In this document: positions 8,941 through 20,603 of the stretch, in pieces
Layout of the letters: each line of letters opens with the position of its first letter
Numbering within the stretch: position 1 is the stretch's first letter
DNA from: Neckera pumila
Taxonomy: Eukaryota; Streptophyta; Bryopsida; Hypnales; Neckeraceae
Reading direction: 5' to 3'
Assembly: GCA_963969595.1 (NCBI GenBank)
Contig: OZ018410.1
Location: forward strand, 23,608,913 to 23,672,912
Length of the DNA stretch: 64,000 bases
Notes under the pieces: generated by a model
Seen by the model: only the letters and a program-made list of their open reading frames with translations
Told to the model about the DNA's origin: nothing
The model's database searches: none
Made by a program: the position numbers and the translations under genes

Positions 8941-11900
8941 TCATTGAGCACAGGGTGGAAATCGGTGGACAAGTTCTCGAACAAAAATGTAGCGAAAGCC
9001 AAAGCTGTAAGGGATCCACTCAAGGCAGTGGGCGGAGTTTTTATGGGGTTTCATTTGGATGCAATGCCGAATGCGGGCTCGTAATTGGGCTGGAACATTC
9101 TGGCACACAAGTTCCAGCAAAGTAGAGTGGTTTAATGCCAACTCTCGAGCATACCATTCCAGAATTCGAGGCAACAGTACCTGTAACGTAAAAACATCAC
9201 ATATCAATTAGGTTGCACAAACCAAACATCAAATGAAACAAAAATTTAAATACAAATTAACAACTCAGTCTCTGATCTTCAATAGCTCTGTGTTACTGGC
9301 CACCGGCTACTGACTGTTTCTATGAACTTACACTTTCTGCTAAGGATTGCACAAAATGGTGAGGAACATGAAAATCTTTAATTGAAAGTGTTCTGAATCG
9401 ATTATTTATAGTACCAGGAGTGGATTGTAAAGGTTGCTGCTTAAGTATTACACAGGAAATTTCCGCTGAAATTAGACAGGGTAGTGTATTTAACATGCAA
9501 ACTGTTCAAGAGACATATTTCCAAAGAATCAAGAGTGTCACCCACCTTGCTTTCATTACGGATTCTAACACTAGCTTGTAGGAAGTCCAACTTTGCAAGT
9601 TCGAGCTCCGACCTTACATTCCTAGCTGAGTACACTCGAATCTGCAAGAGTACCAGGAAACAAAACAAATCAACTATTTTTCTCTGAGTGAACAGGGTTT
9701 TGTCAAAGGACAGAAACTGGTGATAAGAAAAACATGTGCTACTTGGAATATAATTAGAAAATTTGAGCAAGAGTATCAAATTGAGGTGGTTGCTACAAAC
9801 AATTCATTACCGCAGGATCAGAGCGGCCACCGCAGCAAAGAGCAAAGCAAACAAGAGGCTCCGATGCGTGCAAACTATATGCTCGCCTTTCATCACTGGT
9901 TTTGAACCTTGTGCCTTGTGAGAGCAGCAACTGAAACCACTGCGGCCCACACCACCAATCAGAATAAACCAGGTCAATCACAAGTACATGACTTTCTTGA
10001 GTAGTGGCACCATTTGAGAACAATTCCATCAAAGAGTTAATTGAAGCAAAGTCATGCCAAAGAAGAGCAAATGGAAGCAACATTAAAGCTCTGACATGAA
10101 GACAATGACTCAGTAACTTGAGGTGCTGTCATTTTTTCAAAATTGAGTTCATATTTGCAAAACAAGTTGTAAGGAACTCCTGTTCATGCCAATTTAGAGG
10201 GTTCCCAAGAATGCTATTTATAAAATAGTGATTCGACGTACCTGTGATGGACGGATAGAACGACAGCCAAGTATGCTATGTTCGATGGTCTGGGCATTGA
10301 TTGAGTGTGCACCCACCTTGTATGCTGCCTACAGAAATTATACAAGAGATCAGAGTTAAGGTCATCACAATTTGTTCTTCCATTAATTTCCGCAAATTTC
10401 CCTCCTTGAGTTCCGACTAACTGGATCCCAAGGCACAGTCAAATGGCTTTCTCAACATGTGGGCGAAAAATGCTTTCAAACCAAAATTGGCTACACAATC
10501 GTGGATTTTGTTGCTGCCACCCAAGAAAATATTTTACAACACTTAATAAGAACTTTGGAGCCGTGCAACTCAGGAAGCAGACAGTGGAGTACCTTTTGCA
10601 GTAGGGATAACCGCTTCAACTTATTTCGTGGTATTCCATAAGCCAGATATGCCTGTCAAAAATGAACATCACCACATAAGCAAATTAAGATTATAAAAAC
10701 ACATCACTGCAGACATTCACAATATGAAGCTCCATTTGGTTTGAATGCAAGACAGTTTACAAAACATGACTATTAGTGCTACTTATGTTTGACAGATTGA
10801 CATTGTAGTACTTCCTTTTGTAGCAGCAATTTGATTATTTGCTTCAATTTTTTATTTTTTCACCTTCAAAGCCAAATTTCAAATATTTCTGAAAAGAAAG
10901 AAGAAAAAGTATTTGTAATTTACATGCATCATGAGAGCATTATATATGTTGATCCAAAAAGCGAGCTTCTGTTCGTGGCTCATTTTCCCAGGATCTACTT
11001 GCTCCAGCTGCTCCACCATCGTTCTGCACCGCACAACATCTTTAATTTTAGCACTCACTCAGTACTAGAGCTATCTGAACAACCAGTCCCACAAACAAAA
11101 AACAGAATTTTCTCAGCAAATCAAACTTTTTTAGGCATCATCGAAAGATTTTATATGAAAATGATTGTTTCAAAAACTAATAGACATCATCGAAAAAAAT
11201 CTAATGTCACAGAAATTCTTGTTTGGTTTCAGAGCTTATTGTTACGGTTTATATATACCTGAAGTTGCGAAGAGCACGTGCCGCGTAGGTGAGGCGGTCT
11301 TTGTCCACGCAAATCCAAGGAACTTCCACCATGGCAGTGTAAGGCCCTGAAACGATACCATCTCGCAATTCATGCTCCTTACATGACCCAGAAAAGACGT
11401 TCTCGCCCGAAAGCTCACAAGAGTTGGAATTTTCCGTTCTCCAGCGGGGGCTCCAGCTCCCATTGGAAGCTTCATGTGGGGAGGACACGGTCGTGGTGGA
11501 GGAGTTTGTGGACGAGGAAGGAGAGAAAGGAGCCAGTTGGGGTAACGGCGGGTCGGCGAGCTTGCAATAAATGGCCGCCATGCACCGGACAAGCTCTTCG
11601 GAAAGCCGGTTTGGGTACAAGGCCGAGGGCTCCTCCGGGGAGATGATTTCTAAGGCGAGGAAGTCGGATGTTTCGGATGCACTGCTGATGCTCTTGGAAA
11701 TGCTTCGGGGGCCGGTGTGCTCAGGTATGGATATCACTTGAAAGGGAGAATAGGACTGCGCAGGGTACGACGCAAAATGTCAGAGACCAGTTTATTTTTT
11801 CCCCAACCACTCAAACGAAGTGTCAAACATGACATCGTAGTCTAGGAGACTCCTTGTATGTCGCGCAAGCATTTTTATAGAGCATGCTTTAGATCATGAC

Positions 11901-14900
11901 TGAATAATTTAAAATGATATTTTTTAGAATATTTGAGGAAATTAGGGAGTTTTGAAAAGGCTTGTCTAATACATTTGACACTTCTCTATACAGCTTGAAA
12001 GATTTCATTCACACAGACTATACAAAGCAAATTACACCTATTTCAGCATTCTTGAGTAGAAGTGACATCGGTGTATTTGGAGGACAATGCAACCTATGAG
12101 TTGTATAATTGGGAAAATTCATGCCAAAGCAGTGCAAATCAGGTGAAACTAATACATACTCTTGTTTGTGAAGACAATGGCTCACACAAGCTAGAGAAGC
12201 TCTCTCTTGTTCTCAAATTGAGCTCAACTTTGCAGTACAAGGTGTTTAAGAAATTCATTTTCATGTGCAGGGGATTCTTTTCATGCCGATTCGGATGTAA
12301 CAATTGATTTCATAGGTATGTAAACTTGAGCTTTTACATACAGATTTCATAGTACTTTCATAGATTGGTTAGCGTTTTTCAATTAAGACTCATAATTTTT
12401 CATTGAGATGTATACGGATTTAGTAAACTTAGATTTATATGCAAATTTAAGTCGAAGAGAATATACATTGCAAGCATATATCTGAATTGCAAAGAAAAGT
12501 GCAGGACTGGTTGATTTAGCTCTGGAGATGACCCAATCGTTTGCTGACCTTGCATGGACTTAACACACTTAATGAACGCCTTGGTGGAGTCGCCTTCACA
12601 GTCACCTACACAACGCAAATTTGAAATTGTCATGTCAATTTTATTTGTGCAAGTAATTAATTTTATTAATCAACTCATTGCAATGTTTTTCAATCAATCT
12701 AATGGTATAGAGCTGATTCCTTTCTAAAAAACACTTTCTACAATATGATCAGCCCAAATGGTCATTTTCAATAATCATGCATCCTTCGTCTTGAAGGCTT
12801 TAAAATACACGCATTTGCATGACTTTTTGAACTTACGCTAGGCAATTCTCCAGAGAAGTCCTGCATCTCACGAGGCTCTTCGTCAATGGCGTAGAAGGTC
12901 CCGCCCAAGAAAGAGCTGTGCCTGGTTTTCAGAGGGTCATTCGAAATGGCAGAATGCGGTCTTTTGGAGCCTTGAGCAGCAGCAACATGACGCTGGTGTT
13001 GTGGAGACGCATCCCGTGGAAATTTCTTCTCCAATTTGAAGCGGGAGTCGCCAGTCATGGCGTGTTTCCTCTCAGCATGACTGCAAGGACTGGAAGGCTC
13101 CGAATACCGCCCCTGCAACACCCTTCGTTGCTCGGGAAGCCTCTGATCCAACACCTTTCGGTACAAGTTCAAGACGTGGTGCTCCAAGTGGGTCACTTCC
13201 TTCTCAAGAGAACTGATTTCTGTGATGAGTTTCTGCGTCTGCCAAAACCACAAATCAATCCATTTGTTATGTCAGGATGGGATGGGAAAAAAAAAAAAAA
13301 AATAGTCATAATGAGCTCTGGGTGAACCTTGTAACATATTCCAATCCATTTTATATGTCAGGGTTGGATGAGAAAAAGCTCAAAGTATTGAGCCTTTGTG
13401 AACCTTGTAGTAAAAGTAAGGTCGAAGACACTAAACGCTGACCTCTGTTTTCTTATAGACTCTTGTAACCACAGCAACTCATCCTAGAAAAGAGCGTTTG
13501 GAACACTATTGTAAGCTACACTGTCAGAACTTGAGGCGCATATGGGCACCAAGATAGTGCACGTATGGATCTTTGGCACCAAGCTTTGACACTGTAACTT
13601 GATGCTCTCTAATTGTGTCTATTTGTACGCTTGATTGACTTGGCTAAATTGGTTCATGGAAATGGGGCTGTCTACCGTCTCTTCAATAACGAACTACAAA
13701 CTTCCACTTTGGATGCTTGCGTAAAAAAATCATCCAATACATGATTAATTAAAACAACGATCTCAAGAGAGTTTGGCCCTTGTGCCCAAAGTGATAAATC
13801 GAACTCCCACTGAAAGCAGACTCCCAGGAATTGGTTAAAATGCTTAAGGTGAAGGAAAGAGTACCATGTGGTTTAATTGAGGTTGCTGAAAGCTTACTTG
13901 AGGAGTTAAATTGGAAAGGGCAACTGGAGGAGATGAAATAGTATCAGCGCCACCCAAAGCTCTCTCCAGGCCTTGTCTAAGAGCTTTCTCATCTTCAAGC
14001 TGAGTCTGCAGCTGTGCTACCTTCAGATTCCAAGGAATAATGTTCAGAGATGAGCCACATTGAACATGTAGGAGAAACATATAAATACAGAAAACTTAAG
14101 TGAAAATGCGAGGAATCGACTTACATCATTCTCAAGTGCAGCTCTGCGATTGTTGAGAATCCTCTTCTTCCTATCCTCTGGTCCTTTAAACTTCATCCTC
14201 CACCTCCAGCTCTGTAAACTCTGTGTTGGTAACCAAAACAATGTGAGTCTGAGCCACTTGAGAGCGGTCCCACTTGCCCTTGATGATGAGAAAGATGTCC
14301 ACGCAAATGAAAAAAAATGAAAAAATGGAAAAAGAATCTTTTGTTCGTCTTAGATGATGTACCTCCTTCAAAGCTTGATTGAGAGCACCACGAGGAGAGA
14401 AATCCCAAGAGGATGCTTTCGAAGCCTTCTCTGGAGCACTGGCACAATACCACCCTACCTTCAGAAACAAGTGTGAAAACCATAGTCCACTGTGAATGTT
14501 TACAGCTAAATTCATCAACTCCACGGGTTTCAAGGCTTACTCGCAAACACACTAAACATGTGGCTACTCCATAGCTTCACTGGTCGAGGTGACAAAATGC
14601 ACATGAATGGAGCCATCAACAAAAGCTTATCATTTTTTATGACAATAAATCTCAACCAAATGTAAGGACGTGGGCTTCTAAACTCTCACAATTTTCTTCT
14701 CACTTCTCGTTAGTCCTCCTAGCTTGTATTCGCATCTGCTTTGTAACACAAATTGTATGCAAACAACAAGCTTTTCATACAATGCTGGCATTACCTCAAA
14801 GAACGGATATGGCCACGAGTGCCCTCCTGCTGGGTGTTAATGCTCAGGCCCTGTTTCTCAGGGAACGACAACTCCGCTGAAACGGTTCCCTCGAAGCCCA

Positions 14901-14973
14901 TGTCATTGAGTTTCGTTTTTCGGCTTCTGGAAGCTCGCAAAGCTGGAGGTACGGCAATTCCTGTTTGCCCCAT
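8941..14973 (-). CDS. DUF547 protein with N-terminal MIP1-type leucine zipper, 13 inferred exons
   Basis: This is a plant-type protein of unknown biochemical role; the zipper is annotated in the family as 'ternary complex factor MIP1'. Exons, 5' to 3' on the minus strand: 14973-14795, 14438-14363, 14220-14125, 14020-13898, 13238-12837, 12605-12533 (tentative), 11736-11259, 11023-10924, 10652-10593, 10328-10242, 9939-9811, 9641-9546, 9180-8941. All introns are GT-AG and the phases agree across every junction, giving 712 aa. The zipper spans about residues 105-200, with RRAALEND (exon 3), VAQLQTQLEDEKALRQGLE (exon 4) and EKEVTHLEHHVLNLYRK (exon 5). A conserved box, LSEELVRCMAAIYCKLAD, lies near residues 361-378, followed by VEVPWICVDKDRLTYAARAL. 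DUF547 runs from about residue 477 to 635: EKLAFWINIYNAL-like sequence (exon 8), AYLAYGIPRNKLKR (9), VGAHSINAQTIEHSILGCR (10), DERRAYSLHASEPLVCFAL (11) and ARNVRSELELAK (12). The C-terminus carries LEWIPYSFGFRYIF. A second start at 14,901 (MGFEG) would give 688 aa. The exon 6 donor (TTGG before GTCATC) is weak and was chosen because it alone keeps phase with exon 7. The gene appears intact. Domain assignment is from family knowledge; no search was run. Confidence 0.93.
12533..12605 (-). other. Tentative small exon 6 of the DUF547 gene
   Basis: Exon 5 ends in phase 0, but exon 7 starts at a strong pyrimidine-rich acceptor (11736) and needs one base carried in from upstream, so a linking exon is required. 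A GTGTAG acceptor precedes 12605. The reading is VTVKATPPRRSLSVLSPCK followed by VSKRLG, a basic serine-rich linker of the sort found between the zipper and the conserved CMAAIYCKL box. The donor chosen ends at 12533. Another donor after AAG at 12549 breaks the frame. Donors within the exon at TTAA-GTGTGT or TTAA-GTCCAT would also keep phase, so the 3' edge is uncertain. Confidence 0.5.
13261..13400. repeat. Short tandem duplication in intron 4
   Basis: Two diverged copies of about 80 bp lie head to tail. Each contains TCCATTT..TATGTCAGG..TGG, an A-rich run and GTGAACCTTGTA. They are inside the intron between exons 4 and 5 and do not affect splice sites. The first copy carries a run of about 15 A. 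Confidence 0.7.
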
Positions 14974-15790
14974 TATTCTCTACAAACAACAACGATTGCT
15001 CTCTCTCTCTCTCTCTCCAGCTAACCGCTCCTACATTATTCTTCTCCTAATTGTACCACAAATTGTAAAGCCTGTCCAAGCTCGTCGAGATCACCAAGTA
15101 GGAGCAAACCCGACGTACAGGACGCAATTATTGTACTCCCATGCTTCTACACTACAGATTTTTCTGTGTCTGACACTAGATTGCTCAATATCTTTACGAA
15201 GTCGACGTCTATTGATTAAGCAAAACGAGTTAGAACGTAAGCTAAGCCCCACCTCGACGCTCAATTTTCACTGACTAAACCCCCACCTCCACCATTGAAA
15301 ACATTGTGAAGCTTTTGCAAAGCCAGTATCTTGATCAACCCCAATGAATTGATGCGTGGCGTGACGAGACAGCGACGGAAGAAAGGTCAGGTCGGACTTC
15401 ACACCAGCGTGCACATTGATAGAAACACGAAAGGGACCCCCAGGCTACCCCACACTCAGCTACCATCCCTTGATTGCAACCTATAATTTTGCAGTGCAAC
15501 GCAAACTACCTCGGAAAACACACAAAAATGCACAACGTATGCATCATCATCAATGCATGAAAGGTCGTTTCCGACAGCAGAAACTGGGAATCTAACCTTC
15601 CCCCCTTCACCCTTCCCTTTCGATGGAGACCAAATATTAAATGGATGTAAGCTTAGCAGAAGGTGCAACAAGCGACAACGGAGCGGGTGGGGACAGTGGT
15701 TGTGAGAGGAATATGCACATTGGTAACATTGGGGAGCTTGGCTTCGACAAGCGACAAGTGCAGAATTGTGCACAAGCGCAATGAGTGAGG
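14974..15790 (-). promoter_or_regulatory. Probable 5' leader and promoter region of the DUF547 gene
   Basis: The stretch upstream of the first coding exon is less AT-rich than the intergenic DNA and free of the repeat families found elsewhere. At 15000-15017 there is a CT run (GA on the gene strand); such runs are common in plant 5' leaders. An AG acceptor-like site just upstream of 14,973 leaves room for a non-coding first exon. No TATA box or transcription start could be fixed by eye. A 173-codon plus-strand open frame over this region (14753-15274) is antisense to exon 1 and resembles no protein I know. Confidence 0.4.
15000..15017. repeat. CT/GA microsatellite in the gene leader
   Basis: About nine CT dinucleotides occur in a row on the plus strand, immediately upstream of the DUF547 coding start. 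It lies in the likely transcribed leader or core promoter. Confidence 0.8.
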
Positions 15791-17340
15791 ACTAAAAGCA
15801 GAGCTCATCAATGCCTTTTACTTGGGAGTGCTGTCCTTCCAGGCAGAGCCCTGGTCTCTGTCCATGGCCTGGCAGAGGGAAGCTCCCTGAGTCCTGTAAC
15901 TCAGTCCCGTATCTCAGAGTCAAGGCGACAACGGCATAGACGAAGCCTGGCCTTTAACGTTAATTAATTATTCCTCTCTGGGAGCTCCTAGGCTGCAGGC
16001 TTACAGTAGCTTGCTACAAGTCCACAACGTTACTTAGCCTTGCAGTGCCGTGATGAGTCATTATTCATCATGGACCGGTAATGGAGTTTGGGTTTGAGAA
16101 GTGATTAATTAGAAAACATGAAGAGGTTAATAACAAGATACTTGGATGTAAAAATATGGTTTCATTGCAAGCATATTCTTATCTTTGACTAATTGAACTC
16201 AATCACTGCTGTAGTTTGGCTCATACAGATTGCAATCATTCAATGCTGCAGCTGTGCTTACCAATCTCGAATTTACTTCACTTCGAAAGCTCTAATAACT
16301 CTGTCCCTCGAAGTCAATTCAGAGAAAAATCAGAGCTCATGGATGGATGAATTCTAACTGAATGACACATCCTAATTTCATATCTATGTGTGAAGAGCCC
16401 TCCAATTTCTTGTTTGTTTCTCATGCTTAGAGCATCATCAATGGGCTCCTTGAAAAATCATTGAACAACAAATTTACTAGGTGAATTCTATTCCCATGTT
16501 TGCACATTTCTTGCTTTTCTAGTGGATTGTTCATCACTTGGGGAGATTTTGCCAAAGCTATAAACAAAAAATTAGTAGTGCATCCCAACTCTATACCAAT
16601 GAATTATTTGTTATTGTGGACTATTGCGATGCCAAAGTCATGTTACAAGTATACCAAGTGTTCCTTGGATCTAGGTGCTTTGCAAGAGCAAAGCCAAAAC
16701 TATGACCCTATTGAAGTGTTTCTAAAATCATCTCTTCTAACATCCAAATATACAACGTCCATTGGGATGCTTTTACACACCAAATGTTTCCATAAATAGT
16801 GAATTGTCCAATCACCAATGGAATGAAAAAAAAAAAAAATTGATTTGACTTAGATTTAGAGAGTCTATCTTGGTGCATATTTTATCTACTTGTAATCCAT
16901 TTTGATGGTGAATTTGCCCTTGTTCCACTGCAAAGATGTGTATGTGTCCCTTTTGATTGCATAAAATTACAAAGCATATGTACATTGCCGCCTATAACCA
17001 ATACCATAGACATCTACAAATTTTGATGAAAAATATGCAATTAAACTATAGATCCACTTTGAAATTGCTTTTGCTTTTGCACTTTGGGAAACTTGCAATT
17101 GGTTAATACAACAAGTTACATGGGAAGAATAAACAAGTGACTCATCTTTTTACATTATGAAATTTTTGCACACTGTTGGGCAATACTCTTAGAACTTCTA
17201 CCCAAAGACAAGAGTGAAAAATGAGATTCATGGAATGGTTCTCTTGACTATGCCACATAGACGTAGACAATAAATTTTACAACTATTAACTTTCAAATAA
17301 CTAGCAATAGAAATCATGAGATTATTTTGATTTTTGTAAG
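15791..17340. other. Intergenic stretch upstream of the DUF547 gene
   Basis: 15.8-16.0 kb is less AT-rich and could belong to the gene's regulatory region. Near 16430, TTAGAGCATCATCAATGG resembles the end of the Tourist-like element at 56.7 kb, but no matching opposite end was found. The open frame at 16500-16799 resembles nothing I recognise. No gene is called. Confidence 0.4.
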
Positions 17341-17797
17341 CAAGTAAGGTAAACCAGTCCATTGTGGTCAAACTTTGGAGTCTACTTTCATACCATTGAT
17401 GGAAATTTTCAAATTTTTTCCACACAAAGATAAGTGTGAGAGACAGTGAAGACATTTGAAATTATATTTTTTGGACCAAGTATGAATTAGTTCTAATATT
17501 TTTGAAGTGATCAACCCACAAGGGGCTGCAGGCTACCTCATGACTAACAAAATCTGAATCCAATATGGTCATCTCCCTACCCAATGCAATCACAACATTT
17601 TCAAACATGGAAGACCTAAAAAATCAATTTTTACAAAGAATTTTACATTGAAAAGTTGGAAGTACCTATCGAGCTTACTCATTATTCCATAACTACCATG
17701 TAAGACATTGATTGTGGTATGAAAAACCACAATGGGATCATTAGGTGTCCATCATGGACCATTTGACTGCAATGGAGTCTTTTACCTTATGTGACCT
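17341..17797. repeat. AAGGTA-type MITE (family H), uninterrupted copy
   Basis: The ends TAAGGTAAACCAGTCCATTG and CAATGGAGTCTTTTACCTTA are inverted repeats, 457 bp apart, with TA at each edge. In reverse orientation it aligns with the interrupted copy at 5841-7602 and shows that copy's empty-site structure. Landmarks are CTCCAAAGTTTGACCACAATG and GACACCTAATGA on the reverse strand. Confidence 0.8.
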
Positions 17798-17889
17798 TTC
17801 GTGTTGAGTCATGAGTGAAGAGACTATTGATTCATAGACACTCCAAGAGAGAGGGTCCGATTTCTTTCTGTAACTTACCAGTCTTCTTC

Positions 17890-18157
17890 GAAAAACGTTA
17901 AATTGTGCCATCCTTTGTGGGCCCAGCAGGGTAAATTTGGATTTCACGAGGGTAAAAGTAAATAAAAGCCCCCTATATTTGAGCCGTGTCTAGGGATACT
18001 TACTAGCCCCCCTAGCTAATTTGGGGCCTCTGATTGCAAATATGAATTCAGATTTTGAAAATACATAAACTTGTGGCAAATAAAAAATTTCAGCGTTTTC
18101 CCCGGGGTAAATTTGGCCCGCAGGGCCCACAAAGGATGGCACGATTTAACGTCCTGC
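17890..18157. repeat. Mutator-like MITE (family K) copy 2, with 9-bp target duplication
   Basis: It begins GAAAAACGTTAAATTGTGCC and ends ATTTAACGTCCTGC. Exact 9-bp direct repeats GTCTTCTTC flank it at 17881-17889 and 18158-18166. It is 268 bp and highly similar to 1977-2241 throughout, so both are fairly young insertions. Non-coding. Confidence 0.9.
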
Positions 18158-18387
18158 GTCTTCTTCCTGAAGCAAAACATTCACAAGATGCCGGGAAGCA
18201 GAAGTGGATATGGTAAGGATTTTTATTTTTGTTTTTAATCTTTTATTGACAAAGCAACAGTTTTAATTGTGAGAAAACTGGCAGTGACAGGGCCAGAGCA
18301 ACCGCTTGAGTGGGGACGGCAAGGACATGAACGTTTGGGAGATTTGGTGTTTGGGTACTGTATGCGGAAACAGGTGACGTGGCACCT

Positions 18388-19039
18388 AAGTAATTGCGAC
18401 CTTATTATTCTACAACTGACCCCTATAGATTTGTGTCTATAAAAAACAACTTGTATTCATGAAAAACTAGGATCAATTTTGGATACACCTAATTTCAGCA
18501 CTTTGAGAATTTGTTTTAGAGACAACCCATTTTTTGTCACCACCACCCTCCATTCCTGCAAAATAGATTGCTCTCTTTCCATGCAAGATGAAATGACCAA
18601 TGATTAATTATGGCACAGTTCCCGGTGCAGTTGTAGTGCATTATGATAGGCTACAAGACTCTCAATACTGCAACCACCCCTTGGTTGAAAATAGTGAGGT
18701 CTATATGACCAGTATGGATTGAAGAAAATCTTCATCACAGTAATTATATCTCGAGAAATAAAAATCTGGAAAATTATAGAAACCTTCCAAACTCTATTTT
18801 TGCACACGGAAAAATTTCTCCATTGAAGAAAACCGCCTTGCAAATATGTGTAATTGCTTAAGTAGTCGGAAATGGGTTGCCTCTTTTAGTTCGTTCCTAT
18901 GAATGATGTTCAAAAATTGTCTACTAAGAGATTGCAGAATCATGTTTTGACTCTCAACAAAATTCAACAAAGACTTGAAGAATTTATTACATTTGTATTG
19001 GAGCTCAAATGTTATTTGGACAATTTTAGGTGCAATTAC
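18388..19039. repeat. Dispersed repeat R, interrupted copy
   Basis: The first part (to about 18510, with ACACCTAATTTCAGCACTTTG) and the last part (from about 18890, ending CAATTTTAGGTGCAATTAC) match the shorter copy at 59033-59309. The middle (about 18520-18890) is foreign to that copy and unclassified. The ends resemble inverted repeats around CACCTAA. Confidence 0.5.
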
Positions 19040-20600
19040 ATTAATCCCTTATCCCTTGAGCGCTCCGGCATTTAATTTCTAGATGACAAATAAATCGATA
19101 TTCTTATTTCTTTCTCATTATTGCTAAACTTGGATGAAAGTCATCCTAATTTCTAGAGATACTTAATCAAGTTGTTGTCCTATCTAGTGGTTGAATTTGG
19201 TATTATTGGAATACATTTTATTTTTCTAAACTAGAAATGTGAAAGTACATTAAGTAGTTGACCAAGCCAAAATTGCAATGATTCCAGTTCAAAATTAGAA
19301 TTGCAAAAATGAGGTCATAGAATTCAAGAATACAAATATTTCAAAAAATCACTATGCCAAGAGATCCTTGTTCCTAACATATTTTATTCAAAAATAATAT
19401 TATTTTGCTTGTAATCAAATTTGAAGGAATTTTGAAATTTTGAAATTCGTTAAAAAATATTGGCGATAGCGTTGGTGAATCTAACCATATGGATGGAGAC
19501 TAATATTTAAAATCTACAACTTCTCTCTCTCTCTCTCTATCAACTCCAAAATATTCTTCCAAATAGTATTTTATGATGATTTTTTCAAATCGTCAATTTG
19601 GGAGAACACTTTATACCTGTGGGGGCTTAGGAACAAAATTGGAAGTTCAATCCATTTTTCAATTTTGGACAACCTATTGTAGGTGCAGCATGGTTTGATT
19701 TTCATGAAATTTGGTGTGGACATGTATTTAGCTACTATCTTGAAAACTTGTAATTTATACACCTTCTTTATATATATTATTCAAAAGTTACACCCGAAAG
19801 AATCCCAATAATTTTATTATTTTGATGTAGAAAAAGCTAGGCAGACTACAAAATCATTGTTTTTAATCCAAAAAAATCCTTTTGATTCTCTAGATTTATG
19901 TGCATACAAAATAACTGTCATTATTGCTAGCCTCCATGGCACCAAATATATAGCTTCAATTTAGTCATTCCACCAATAACTTCAAATTCCCATCCTTGCT
20001 ATAAAACAAACCTTCTCTATGATTAACAACATAGCCATTAAATACACCACATACATCCTATTCTACATACAAAAACTTGAAAACAATAAAACACTCTCTA
20101 ACACATATAATTTACTTTAAAACATTTACAGCAATTAAGCTCTCAGTATCTAACCTCCTTTTCTACCTTGTCGCTAATTTTAGACCACTGTAATAGAATT
20201 ACAGTATTCCTTCCCTTCTTTTAAAAAATTACTTAGTTTGTATAAAGTCTTCCTTCTACACATTATATGAGTCCCTTGGAATGGCTTTTTGGTGCTTGAT
20301 GTGGGACCTTAAAGCTCTACATACCTAAAGCTCTTTGCAAGCCAAAATAGATTTAGAGAAATTTAGGCATCAAAAATGGAGTATCAAAATTTTGTTATTC
20401 CTTCCTCATTTTGTAGGTAATACTAGGGAAGGAAAAAAAAAATTCCTTGATCATAGGTGACTATCTTGGTCACAGGAAGCCGCGTCCTTCCAAGGCTAAG
20501 GATTAACCTTGAAAGGACAAGACCTATCACCAAGGTACTTTGTCAATAATGATCAAATTTTGGACCAATAGGTGCATTCTTCATCTCTACATTCATACCT
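19040..20600. other. AT-rich intergenic stretch, no gene seen
   Basis: A short CT run occurs at about 19520-19538. No protein, RNA gene or repeat family from this window was recognised, and the short open frames show no familiar motif. Confidence 0.4.
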
Positions 20601-20603
20601 TGA

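Noticed and set aside
11249..11262. Reading through the end of DUF547 exon 7 (to a stop just after RNFRYI)
   Set aside because: The donor AG-GTATAT at 11259 joins in phase to the exon at 11023 (TMVEQLEQVDPGKM), restoring the family sequence. The read-through is intron.
14753..15274. 173-codon plus-strand open frame, the longest in the window
   Set aside because: It overlaps the first coding exon and leader of the DUF547 gene on the other strand, shows no recognisable motif, and is best explained as an antisense shadow in less AT-rich DNA.
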